Below are positions 1-7,851 of a stretch of 64,000 nucleotides of DNA, one piece after another (position 1 is the stretch's first letter; each line of letters starts with the position of its first letter). The notes under the pieces are model-generated. The model was not told where the DNA came from. It did not search any database and was given only the letters and a program-made list of their open reading frames with translations. Source of the DNA: Byssovorax sp. (lineage in GTDB: Bacteria; Myxococcota_A; Polyangia; Polyangiales; Polyangiaceae). The position numbers and the translations under genes were made by a program. The stretch spans positions 1 to 64,000 of the forward strand of contig JANYGI010000083.1 in assembly GCA_025362495.1 (NCBI GenBank). The letters are read 5' to 3'.

Positions 1-142
1 TGGGAAGGATTTCCCCTCGGGTCTCCCGGTCCTCCTCGCCTCCCTGTGAATTCTCCGACTCGTCAACCTGTTCGGTGCTCCAGGCGGTAGGCGGACGGGG
101 ATCGCCGGGCGCTCGCCGCGTCGATCCCCGCGCCGCGCGAGC

Positions 143-1702
143 TCACGGACAGGCCGCGCGCCAGCTATCGAGGGAAGAGCTCGAGTTCTTCAAGATCGAG
201 CTGAAGCCGAGCGGCTTGGTGATCGGACAGAAGGTGTTCAGCGTCGGCTGGAAGCTGGTCTTCGTCGCGCCCGGGTACTCGTCCAGATACTCGGTGTGGA
301 GCACCGCCTTACCGTGGCTGGTGAACACCTGGAGTACGCCGCACACGTGCCCGCCGGCCTCGCACGACTCCTCGACGGCGAAGTCCACCAGGGCTTCCAT
401 GTCGTTGACGAACTGCGACGGGTTGCTGCCGAACACGCCGTTCTTCAGCGCGATGGCGAGGCCGCGCGCGTGCGTCTCGTCGGCCACCATCTTGTTGAAC
501 GCGATCTGGTCAGCGTAGGTGACCGGGAAGCCGATGGCGTTCGCGCCGACGTCCACGAACGAGTCGTCGATGTCCGGCTCCACGGCGTCGAAGCCCTTGG
601 CCTTGCACATGTTCAGGCGAGCGTCGATGATCGGCTTCAGGATGGCAATCTGGCGAATGTCGACGTATTTCTCGTCGGGATAGCCGCCCATCGTCTTGCC
701 GAGCACGCTGGCGGGGTAGGAGCCCGCGTCGCTCCGGTAGCTCTCCCACGAGCCGGTCTCGATGTAGCAGATGGCCCTGGCGCCCTTGGCGTGAATGGCC
801 GCCACCGTCGCCGCGGTGGAGTTCTCGCCGTCGATGTCATAGGCGCCGACGTTGAACGAGAGATCGGTGTTGTCGGTGAGCTGCCATTGCCAGGTGGTCC
901 CCACCGCAGGATGCCAGTAGCCGCCGCCGCCCGCCCCGCCGCTGCCCGTGCTGCTGCTCGTGCTGCTGCTGGTGGTGGTGCTGCCGCCCGCGCCGGCGGT
1001 GGTGCTGGTCGTGGTGCTGCCGCCCGCGCCGGCGGTGGTGCTGGTCGTGGTGGTCGTCGTCGTGCTGGTCGAGCCGCTCGTGGTGCTGCTGCCCTGGATC
1101 ACCAGCTGATCGAGATCCGAGGAGTCGGCGGCGCTCGTGGTCGCATACCGCAGCTTGAGGGTGCCAGATGCCACGAAGCGAGCGTAGGGCGCCGGCAGGG
1201 CGAGCGAGCCCGCCGTCCAGGCCCAGTCGGCCGCAAAGGCGTTATCGCCGACGGCGACCCAGGCGCTCGCCGTCGCGTCCCAGGCCTCGAACGTCCAGCG
1301 CATGGTGGCCTTCTTCGGACCACGGTAGTTGACCGAGATCGACAGCGCAGACAGGCTCGCCGCCGTGACGCCCGACGGGAGCGCGTAGCTGACGACCGCG
1401 CTGGTGCTGGGCGAAAACTCGACATATTTGCTCCACGTGTCCTGCGTGCCGGACTGATCGCGGACCGCGAGCGCGGCGACGGTCTGCGCGGAGCCGATGC
1501 TGCCTGCGCTCACCATGAGGCTGGTCCCGGTCATGGTGAAGCTCTGGGTGAGGGCCTCATCACTGGCAGCGTCGGCGGGATCGACGACGCCCGGATCGTC
1601 CCCCGTACAGCCGGCGGCGGGGGCCATCGCGGCGCACGCCACGACGCAGAAGAGGGCTTGAAGCGCGCGAAGGGCGGTGCGGCTGGTGCGGTCGTGACGC
1701 AT
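143..1702 (-). CDS. GH114-like (endo-alpha-1,4-polygalactosaminidase-type) lipoprotein
   Basis: 519 residues. The N-terminus is a lipoprotein signal ending in APAAGC (Cys about 32). Next comes a carbohydrate-binding-like beta domain (about 50-205), then a low-complexity Ser/Thr linker with two TTAGAGGSTTT-type repeats (about 207-260), then a TIM-barrel-like catalytic domain (about 262-519). The barrel carries the GH114/TM1410-type motifs CYIETGSWE and DAVEPDIDD, and its acidic residues are the expected catalytic and substrate contacts. The family cleaves alpha-1,4-linked galactosaminoglycans, so a role on exopolysaccharide of self or prey is likely; the exact substrate is inferred. The ATG at 1702 is used. 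The gene is divergent from the FHA-sigma54 activator at 1943. Confidence 0.85.
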   Translation of the reverse strand: MRHDRTSRTALRALQALFCVVACAAMAPAAGCTGDDPGVVDPADAASDEALTQSFTMTGTSLMVSAGSIGSAQTVAALAVRDQSGTQDTWSKYVEFSPSTSAVVSYALPSGVTAASLSALSISVNYRGPKKATMRWTFEAWDATASAWVAVGDNAFAADWAWTAGSLALPAPYARFVASGTLKLRYATTSAADSSDLDQLVIQGSSTTSGSTSTTTTTTTSTTAGAGGSTTTSTTAGAGGSTTTSSSTSSSTGSGGAGGGGYWHPAVGTTWQWQLTDNTDLSFNVGAYDIDGENSTAATVAAIHAKGARAICYIETGSWESYRSDAGSYPASVLGKTMGGYPDEKYVDIRQIAILKPIIDARLNMCKAKGFDAVEPDIDDSFVDVGANAIGFPVTYADQIAFNKMVADETHARGLAIALKNGVFGSNPSQFVNDMEALVDFAVEESCEAGGHVCGVLQVFTSHGKAVLHTEYLDEYPGATKTSFQPTLNTFCPITKPLGFSSILKNSSSSLDSWRAACP

Positions 1703-1900
1703 GATGGTCTATCCTCGAAGGGGGCGTGGAGTGAAAGAGGGTGAGCCGCTCGGGCGCGAGCGACGCGCCGCGCGGCGAGCGGAGCGATCCACCGGGTGCG
1801 GGTGACCGATCCGGGATCATCGCTTCTGCGCAGGTGAGCGACGTCAAAGCAATCTCGGGGCCAGCCGCTCGACCCTGCGCCGCCCGAGCCTTCTTGCCGG

Positions 1901-1933
1901 GAGTTGCGCAAGCATCGTACAGTTGTGCAACTC
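1901..1933. promoter_or_regulatory. Spaced inverted repeat just upstream of the FHA-sigma54 activator start
   Basis: The arms GAGTTGCGCAA (1901-1911) and TTGTGCAACTC (1923-1933) are reverse complements except for one base and are separated by 11 bp. The dyad ends 9 bp before the ATG at 1943, inside the 240-bp divergent gap. The geometry is that of a dimeric regulator site, possibly for autoregulation. A transcript hairpin covering the start region is the alternative. Confidence 0.5.
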
Positions 1934-1942
1934 GCGGACAGC

Positions 1943-3349
1943 ATGACGACCACGCACCCACGTAAATCACCGCCCACCGGCACCGCCGCCGAGCCGGGGC
2001 CTCCCGGCCGGGATGTCGTCACCGAGCTCGAAGCGCTGGAAGAAGGGCCCTCGGGGGCCGCGGACGAGGTCTTCCTCCTCGTGCGCTCCGACGGCGGCGC
2101 CGCGCGGGTGATCTCCCTCGCCGAAGGGCAAGAGATCACCATCGGCCGATCCGCCGAGGCCGCGATCGTCATCGACGACACGCGGGTCTCGCGCGCCCAC
2201 GCGCGGGTGCGCCGCAGCGCGGGCCGGCTCGTGCTGATCGATCTCGGGAGTCGCAACGGCACCCGGGTGAACGCGACCGTCGTTCAGGGAGGAGAGCGGG
2301 TGCTCGCCCGGAGCGACGTGATCCGCGCGGGATCGGTCGAGATCATCGTCGCGGTGGCGTCGAGGGCCGAGGCGCCGCGCGGCGAGGATCCCGCGCTGGA
2401 AGCCGATTTCGTCGTCGCCGACGAGGCGATGGTCAAGGTCTTCCAGGTGGTGCGCCGCCTCGCGCGCACCGAGACTACCGTCCTCGTCCTCGGCGAGACA
2501 GGCTCTGGCAAGGAGATCGTCTCCGAGCAAATCCACCGCGCGGGGCCGCGCTCAAAGGGGCCTTTCGTCCGGCTCAACTGCGCTTCCATCCCCGAGGCGC
2601 TCCTCGAGAGCGAGCTCTTCGGCCACGAGAAATCGGCCTTCACCGGCGCGGATCGGCGCAAGATTGGCTATCTCGAAGCGGCGCAGCATGGCACTCTGTT
2701 GCTCGACGAGATCGGCGAGCTACCGCTCTCGATGCAGGCCAAGCTCCTCCGCGCGGTGGAGACCCGGCGGGTCGTGCGCGTCGGCGGCACGCAGGAGATC
2801 GAGGTCGACGTGCGCCTGGTCTGCGCCACGCACCGCAACCTCCAGGCCGAGGTCGCCGCGGGGCGCTTCCGGCAAGACCTCTATTACCGGATCAGCACCT
2901 TCGTGCTCAACGTGCCTCCTTTGCGCGCGCGGCGGGCGGAGATCGCTTTGCTGGCGCACCGCTTCGCGCGCCTCGTCGCCGAGCGCCTGGGCGAGCTGCC
3001 GCCGACGATCGCGCCGAGCGCGATGCTGGCGCTCTCGGCCCACTCCTGGCCGGGAAACGTGCGCGAGCTCCGCAACGCGATCGAGCACGCCATCGTGCTC
3101 GCCGACGCCGGCGTCATCGAGCTCGAACACCTGCCCGCCCTGGTCCAGGGGCACGGCGGAGCCCCCGACAGCGCCCCGGGATCGGTCACCTCGGGAGGGA
3201 TGACGTCGCGCGTGGCCGAGCTGGAGAAGAAGAGCATCCAGGAGGCGCTCGACGCCGAGGACGGCAATCAGACCCGCGCCGCGCGCCGACTCGGCATCTC
3301 GCGGCGCGGGCTGATCTACAAGCTGGAAAAGTACGGGATCCGGCGCTGA
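1943..3349 (+). CDS. FHA-domain sigma54-dependent transcriptional activator (Fis-type HTH)
   Basis: 468 residues from ATG 1943; an in-frame upstream ATG at 1904 would begin inside the inverted repeat and is less likely. An N-terminal FHA domain (about 55-130, core IGRS at 67-70 and SRNGT further on) would bind phosphothreonine peptides. The central AAA+ domain has Walker A GETGSGKE (184-191) and Walker B LLLDEIGE. The C-terminal Fis-like helix-turn-helix (NQTRAARRLGISRRGLIYKL) binds enhancer DNA. The sigma54-contact loop reads SAFTGA (231-236) instead of the canonical GAFTGA. In myxobacteria such FHA activators are usually driven by Ser/Thr kinases, and one is encoded nearby at 5129-6613; that link is inferred from proximity only. 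Confidence 0.95.
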   Translation: MTTTHPRKSPPTGTAAEPGPPGRDVVTELEALEEGPSGAADEVFLLVRSDGGAARVISLAEGQEITIGRSAEAAIVIDDTRVSRAHARVRRSAGRLVLIDLGSRNGTRVNATVVQGGERVLARSDVIRAGSVEIIVAVASRAEAPRGEDPALEADFVVADEAMVKVFQVVRRLARTETTVLVLGETGSGKEIVSEQIHRAGPRSKGPFVRLNCASIPEALLESELFGHEKSAFTGADRRKIGYLEAAQHGTLLLDEIGELPLSMQAKLLRAVETRRVVRVGGTQEIEVDVRLVCATHRNLQAEVAAGRFRQDLYYRISTFVLNVPPLRARRAEIALLAHRFARLVAERLGELPPTIAPSAMLALSAHSWPGNVRELRNAIEHAIVLADAGVIELEHLPALVQGHGGAPDSAPGSVTSGGMTSRVAELEKKSIQEALDAEDGNQTRAARRLGISRRGLIYKLEKYGIRR

Positions 3350-3379
3350 AACACGGTGGGCGCGCCCCCGGTTCGCCTC

Positions 3380-4252
3380 TCAGCCGCTACAGCAACGAAA
3401 GCCGAGCGCGATATAGGCCTCGTTGCGCGAGAACGAGGCCATGGCCTTGCACTGATAGCCACCATCGGGCGGGCCGCCGAGATCGAAGCTGCCTCCGCGC
3501 GCCAGGCACGTATCGTCCACGCCGTCCTGCGCCGTGCACGAGTCCTCCCATTCGCTCACGTTCCCGCTCATGTCGAAGACGCCAGAGTACCCTCCTTCGC
3601 ACCCGCTGTTGCCCGGGAGAGTCACCTTCTTCGGGCCCGTGTCGACGAGGAAGCAGTCGGCGAGGGTGTTGCTCTCGGGCGGGTAATCGCGGGCGAGAGG
3701 CCCGCCGCTGCAGGCGTTGAACCACTCGCTCTGTGTCCGGTCGGCGAGGGCGCTCTCCGGGTTCGGGCCCCCGTGCATCTTCCCGCAGAGGTGCTTGCCC
3801 AGGCTGGCGCAGAACGCGTGCGCGTCACACCAGTTCACGCAGCTGGCGGGGAAATCGTCGCCGGTTTCGCGCTTGGCGCAGCGGTTGGTCGGCGCCGAGC
3901 TCCCGTCGTCGAAGGCGAAGCTCGTGTTCCACTGGCAGAAGGCGGGCTGCGTGGACCGGTCGGGCTTCGTGGCGAGGAAGCGGCGATAGGCGGAGTTGGT
4001 CACCTCGGTGGGGTCGATGCAGTACTGGCTGTCGATCGTCATCATGTCAGCCGGGCAATGGCACGTCGTCGAGTCGCACGAGGCCGTGGCGCAGTCGCCG
4101 TCGGCCTCGCAGGGCTGGCCGAACAGGCACGATGCGTTGCCGGCCCCGACCTCGCAGGTGAGGCCGTGGAGGGGCCGAGTCAGCGTGCAGGAGCCCGCGA
4201 GGGCGACGAGCAGCGCGAGCGCCACGGCGGCAGATCCGGAACGGGGGTTCAA
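3380..4252 (-). CDS. FGE/SUMF1-like lipoprotein
   Basis: 290 residues starting at a TTG (4252) that overlaps the TGA of the upstream gene (TTGA), so it is probably translationally coupled. A signal ending in LVALAGSC gives a lipoprotein. A short Cys-rich stretch (about 35-70) precedes a formylglycine-generating-enzyme/sulfatase-modifying-factor fold: the TIDSQYCIDPTEVTNSAYRRF entry region, CVNWCDAHAFC, GNVSEWEDSC, ARGGSFD and the GFRCC ending. Most lipoprotein members of this superfamily are thought to be structural or binding proteins rather than true sulfatase activators. It is the last gene of a kinase / stalk-protein / FGE operon and probably sits on the periplasmic or outer side. A GTG 51 nt further in is an alternative start. 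Confidence 0.85.
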   Translation of the reverse strand: MNPRSGSAAVALALLVALAGSCTLTRPLHGLTCEVGAGNASCLFGQPCEADGDCATASCDSTTCHCPADMMTIDSQYCIDPTEVTNSAYRRFLATKPDRSTQPAFCQWNTSFAFDDGSSAPTNRCAKRETGDDFPASCVNWCDAHAFCASLGKHLCGKMHGGPNPESALADRTQSEWFNACSGGPLARDYPPESNTLADCFLVDTGPKKVTLPGNSGCEGGYSGVFDMSGNVSEWEDSCTAQDGVDDTCLARGGSFDLGGPPDGGYQCKAMASFSRNEAYIALGFRCCSG

Positions 4253-5124
4253 AACGTTCCACCGATCATGGCCGTACCGGCGCTCGAGGAGAAGCCGAGG
4301 CCCGCTGTGGCGCTCGTCCGCGGGGGCGTCGTCGTCGGTCGGATGAAGAAGAGCACTGTCGCCACGGCGAGCGAGGCCACGCCGACCCCGAGCCCGACGT
4401 CCGCTGCGGTGTGCTCGTGTCGAATCGCGTCCACGTCGCCGGCCGCGCAGTGCGGCGCGCAGGTGGTGCGCAGCGCGCTCTCGTCGCCGAGCGATCTCGC
4501 GCCGAAGCCCGCGAACACGCCGAGCCCCGCGACGCCGACGCCGCCGAGGACCCACGTCATCACGCCGATCGGGCGCTCGGGCGCCGCCGCCGGCCCCGGG
4601 GGCGCGACGGGCGCCGAGGACGCTTTGCCGCTGGCCGGCGGCCCGAGGATCACGCTGATGGCGCGGCGTTTCTGCCCTTCGAGGATGGTGACGTGCTCCT
4701 CGACGGCCGGGCCGAGGCTCGATTCGAATCGCCACGTGTGCGCGCCGGGATCGATCTCCAGGGCTCGTCCACTCTGCGCGTCGGCGAGCAGGGCCCCGTC
4801 GACGAAGACGCGCAAATCGGCCGCCTCGCGCCCGCTCGCGTCGCGCGCCGAGACGACGACCGACGGCAGGCTCTGCTCCACGTCGTGAAGCCATTGAATG
4901 CAGTCGTCGGTCGCCGCCGGCGGGCACGTCGGCTGCGAGCAGGTGATGAGCTGCGCGCGCGCCGCCACGAGCTGGCCAGTCCGCCGGAGGTCCTGCGCTC
5001 GATCGTAGGCGGCGACGCAAGCTTGCTTCGTCGGCGGCTCCGCCAGAGCGGCGGGGGCGATGAGCTGGAGCCCCACGCCGAGCGCCAGCGCCGCGAGAGG
5101 GCTTCGTTTCACTCCGGATGTCAT
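4249..5124 (-). CDS. Exported single-pass membrane protein with PEGA-like region
   Basis: 291 residues starting at ATG 5124, only 4 nt after the kinase stop. A Sec signal ends in ALAEPP (about 28). A Cys-rich helical segment (CVAAYDRAQDLRRTGQLVAARAQLITC) is typical of many myxobacterial kinase-associated proteins. It is followed by a beta-rich region resembling a PEGA surface repeat (VFVDGALL, IDPGAHTWRFE), a Pro/Ala linker, and one or two transmembrane helices (VMTWVLGGVGVAGLGVFAGF and LGVGVASLAVATVLFFI). No enzyme motif is visible. The position between a membrane kinase and an FGE-like lipoprotein suggests an envelope signalling or adhesion unit; its function is not known. Confidence 0.8.
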   Translation of the reverse strand: MTSGVKRSPLAALALGVGLQLIAPAALAEPPTKQACVAAYDRAQDLRRTGQLVAARAQLITCSQPTCPPAATDDCIQWLHDVEQSLPSVVVSARDASGREAADLRVFVDGALLADAQSGRALEIDPGAHTWRFESSLGPAVEEHVTILEGQKRRAISVILGPPASGKASSAPVAPPGPAAAPERPIGVMTWVLGGVGVAGLGVFAGFGARSLGDESALRTTCAPHCAAGDVDAIRHEHTAADVGLGVGVASLAVATVLFFIRPTTTPPRTSATAGLGFSSSAGTAMIGGTF

Positions 5125-5128
5125 GGGA

Positions 5129-6613
5129 TCAGATGCACTCTGGCTTGAGGTGGCGAGCGCCGTTGGCGTCGACGGTATACGGTGGTTTGCACGACTTGGC
5201 AGCGGGTGAGATGGCCTGGGGGATCCGCGCGGTGCTTGTCACCTGAGGACGCGCGGGCGGCGCTGCGGCGCCGGCCGACGCGGGCGGCGGGGCCGGGGCG
5301 AGCGTGGGAATCGGGGGCGGAGTCATCGACGCGACGCGAGGCTCGGTGGCGGCCGGTGCGTTCGGCTTCTCCTCGGCCTTTCCGGACGCGGCCGGCGGCC
5401 GGGGCGTCGCGAAGAGCCGGGTCGCGCCGGCGCCGACGAGCAGCGCTGCGAGCACCGCTGCGGCGAACCAGCGCGGGAGTCGCGAGGTCGGCGCCGCGGG
5501 CGATCCGGGGGTGATGGAGATTGGCTGGCTCGCCTCGCCGTCGGGTCGCGTCGCGACGTCGCCTGCCGCCGCCCGCGAGGCCCGCCAGCGCCCTGGATCG
5601 TTCTCCTCGGGCGTCGCCTCCGCATGCGGCGGCGGGGCCGTCGCCGAGGTGCTCTCCATGCTGGCGATCCGGGCGGCGCGCCGGGCGAGCGCGACACTCG
5701 CCAAACGCTCCACCCACGCTCCGACCTGATGCGGCGACGCGAGCGGGATGGCATCTTCGAGGGCGATCGCCAGCTCGCGCGCCGTGGCGAACCGGCCCTC
5801 GACGCGGCGATCCAGCGCCCGGAGCACCAGGGCGTCGACTGCCGCGGGCACGCGCGCCGCCACCTCGCTCGGGCGGCGGATCGGCGCCTCGAACGCCGCC
5901 GTCATCACCGCCGCTTCGTCGTCGCCCTCGAAGAGCCGAACCCCGGTGAGCGCCTCCCAGAGCACGACGCCGGCGGCGTACACGTCAGTCCGCCGCGTCA
6001 CCTCCGCACAGAGGATCTGCTCCGGGGCCATGTAGGCGACTTTGCCCTTCAACTGCCCGTTACGGGTGGTGGTCAGTCGTCCGTGTGCCTTGGCGATGCC
6101 GAAATCGAGCAGCCGAGTCACGCCGTCGACGCCCACCAGCAGGTTCTCCGGGGAGACGTCGCGGTGGACGATCCCGAGCGGCTCGCCGGCCTCGCTGCGC
6201 GCCTCGTGGGCCGCGTGCAGCCCGTGGAGCGCGCCGCAGAGCACGCTGGCGATGATCGGCAGCGGCGTGACCTCACCCGCCGTGCGCGAGGCGCGCAGCA
6301 GCCGCGAGAGCGACTCGCCGTGCACGTACTCCATCACCAGCAAGACCTCCTCGTCGGACGTGACGAGGTCGAGCGTGGGAACGACGTTGGGATGCCGGAT
6401 CCGCGAGACGATCCGCGCTTCGTCGAGCAAGCCCGCGGCGACGTCCGGCGCGTCGGCGAGCTGCGGGTGCAGGCGCTTGATCGCCACCGTGCGGGAAAAT
6501 CCGGCCTCCGCGACGAGCCGTCCGAGGTGGACCGTCGCCATGCCTCCCGACGCAATCGGGCCGAAGAGGACATATCCTCCGCCGCGTCGCGGCTCTGAGG
6601 TGGGCGAGGTCAC
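5129..6613 (-). CDS. Hanks-type Ser/Thr protein kinase with C-terminal membrane anchor
   Basis: 494 residues from GTG 6613. The kinase domain (about 14-285) has the glycine loop GPIASGGMATVHLG (18-31), Lys46 (VAIK), catalytic HRD (150-152) in HRDVSPEN, DFG (170-172) and APEQ. All catalytic residues are present, so it should be active. A Pro/Ala-rich juxtamembrane region precedes one transmembrane helix (WFAAAVLAALLVGAGATRLF, about 384-403) and an approximately 90-residue Pro-rich extracytoplasmic tail. It heads the operon with the genes at 4249 and 3380. A TAGGCT -10 element ends 9 nt before the GTG and no Shine-Dalgarno is visible. Confidence 0.95.
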   Translation of the reverse strand: MTSPTSEPRRGGGYVLFGPIASGGMATVHLGRLVAEAGFSRTVAIKRLHPQLADAPDVAAGLLDEARIVSRIRHPNVVPTLDLVTSDEEVLLVMEYVHGESLSRLLRASRTAGEVTPLPIIASVLCGALHGLHAAHEARSEAGEPLGIVHRDVSPENLLVGVDGVTRLLDFGIAKAHGRLTTTRNGQLKGKVAYMAPEQILCAEVTRRTDVYAAGVVLWEALTGVRLFEGDDEAAVMTAAFEAPIRRPSEVAARVPAAVDALVLRALDRRVEGRFATARELAIALEDAIPLASPHQVGAWVERLASVALARRAARIASMESTSATAPPPHAEATPEENDPGRWRASRAAAGDVATRPDGEASQPISITPGSPAAPTSRLPRWFAAAVLAALLVGAGATRLFATPRPPAASGKAEEKPNAPAATEPRVASMTPPPIPTLAPAPPPASAGAAAPPARPQVTSTARIPQAISPAAKSCKPPYTVDANGARHLKPECI

Positions 6614-6921
6614 GAGACTTCAAGCCTAGCTCAGATGCCCGCGGAAGAGAGCCATTCTCGACGCTCCTCGAGCCTGCCTCGAAGCGTTCTCGCTCGTCGG
6701 CGTCGCGCGGATTCGACGCGCGCCGTCGTCGTCGCGCCTTCACGCGCGGCGCGCTGGCCGCTCGCTCCGCGTCGGTTCGGCGCGCTGACTTTCGCGCGTG
6801 ATCCGGCCTCTTTCTTGTTGACGAAAGCCACGAAGCGCGGGCGACAACGGATTGACAGGAAGCCTCTTGCCCCTCGCGCCCCCGGCAAGTAACACGCTCG
6901 GATCGTGGTGCAACGCAGTAA
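6614..6921. other. Non-coding gap between the kinase operon and the MITE
   Basis: 308 bp with no credible gene. The two mirror-image 85-codon open frames here are Arg/Ser-rich shadows. It holds the divergent kinase promoter at its left end and an isolated TTGACA (6852-6857) with no -10 at the right distance. The region probably also held the original promoter of the motor-like operon to the right, now separated from it by the MITE. Confidence 0.5.
6623..6628 (-). promoter_or_regulatory. -10 element (TAGGCT) of the kinase operon
   Basis: On the minus strand TAGGCT, preceded by GC, ends 9 nt before the GTG at 6613, predicting a transcript start at or within about 2 nt of the start codon. No convincing -35 is visible. 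Confidence 0.45.
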
Positions 6922-7073
6922 GAGCGCCTCACAAAACGTCCCGTCGCCGGCCGGCGGATCCGCGGCGCTCGCCTGCGTTGCTCGGGTTCGACGTGCATTC
7001 GCACGCCTTCACCCTCGCGCCTTGGCGAGCTTGCGTCTCCTTGGCCGGCTCGGTCCCGTTTTGTGAGGCGCTC
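6922..7073. mobile_element. 152-bp MITE with IS5-type ends and TAA target duplication
   Basis: Perfect 17-bp terminal inverted repeats GAGCGCCTCACAAAACG (6922-6938) and its reverse complement (7057-7073) are flanked on both sides by TAA (6919-6921 and 7074-7076), a 3-bp TNA duplication as made by several IS5-family groups. The interior (about 118 bp) shows imperfect continuation of the inverted repeat (a GCCGGCC-containing block near each end) and has no transposase. It would have been mobilised in trans. The right end overlaps the GTG (7063) of the next open frame, so insertion remade the 5' end of the motor-like operon. Confidence 0.8.
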
Positions 7074-7851
7074 TAATTTCGGGGCCAGATCCCTCGCGGC
7101 CGCCGCGGCGGCGCTCTCGGATGGGCCCCCGATAGCGGCACCCCCTCCACCGGATCCGGCTGCGTTCCTCGCCCGCAGGATGGACCTCCGCGGCAGCGTC
7201 GATCTCGCGCGGCAGCTCGCGACGATCGATCGCAGCCCGGCCCCGCCCAGCGTCGACGTCGACGCCGCGACGCGGCTCCGCGCCACGGTCCGGTCGCGCT
7301 TCAGCGAGCTCGCGGCGAGCGTCGAGCGCACGTTCTCGGAGCCATTTCAGCGGCGAAACAAGCTCCCCTCGCCCGCGCAGATCCACGCGACGCTGGAGCA
7401 GACCGGCGCGCTCTCGACGCGGATCGGGCGGCCCGTCGCGGCGGCGGTCGACACCCTCTGGGCTCCTTTCGGCGAGCTCTACGCGCTCTGGATCGATCGC
7501 ATCGGCTACGAGGCGCGCGTCCTCCGCGCCGAGATCACGCCCGATCTCCACGCGCTCGGGCCCGCCGCGGCGCGGCTCGAGCGCCTCGACGCGGCGCTGC
7601 TCGGGGCGACGGCGAAGGGGCGTCTGGAGCTGCAAAACAGGCTGATCCCGGGCCTCGCGCGATCGTTCGCGCGCACGCTGTCGAGCGCCATCGGTTCGCT
7701 GCCCGCGGCCGCGACGCCGGCCCACGTCGACGCCTGGGCGGTCTCGCCGGGCTGGCTGCGGCCGGAGATCGCGCGCGGTCACGCCGTGGTCGCCGCGGTG
7801 CTCGGGCACGAGCGCGGGCGCCTCGAAGGGCTGGTCGGGCCGACGCGATGA
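7063..7851 (+). CDS. DUF3348-like protein, first gene of the motor-like operon
   Basis: Up to 262 residues from GTG 7063, which lies inside the right terminal repeat of the MITE and lacks a Shine-Dalgarno. ATG 7180 (MDLRGSVDLARQ, 223 residues) is the more conservative start. The protein is soluble, alpha-helical and Ala/Arg/Leu-rich. Its second half (WIDRIGYEARVLRAEITPDLH through RLERLDAALLGATAKGRLE) resembles the end of DUF3348 proteins as I remember them. The stop overlaps the next ATG (ATGA). In proteobacteria DUF3348 genes sit beside a large DUF802 protein, an OmpA-family protein and a DUF2894 protein, as here. The biochemical role is unknown; a cytoplasmic accessory of the membrane complex is an inference. 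Confidence 0.7.
   Translation: MRRSNFGARSLAAAAAALSDGPPIAAPPPPDPAAFLARRMDLRGSVDLARQLATIDRSPAPPSVDVDAATRLRATVRSRFSELAASVERTFSEPFQRRNKLPSPAQIHATLEQTGALSTRIGRPVAAAVDTLWAPFGELYALWIDRIGYEARVLRAEITPDLHALGPAAARLERLDAALLGATAKGRLELQNRLIPGLARSFARTLSSAIGSLPAAATPAHVDAWAVSPGWLRPEIARGHAVVAAVLGHERGRLEGLVGPTR

Noticed and set aside
6852-6857. TTGACA as the promoter of the motor operon
   Set aside because: No -10 hexamer lies 16-18 bp downstream, and the MITE separates it from the operon.
6631-6892. Pair of 85-codon open frames on both strands between the kinase and the MITE
   Set aside because: They are reverse-complement shadows of each other, Arg/Ser-rich, without start context or recognisable content.
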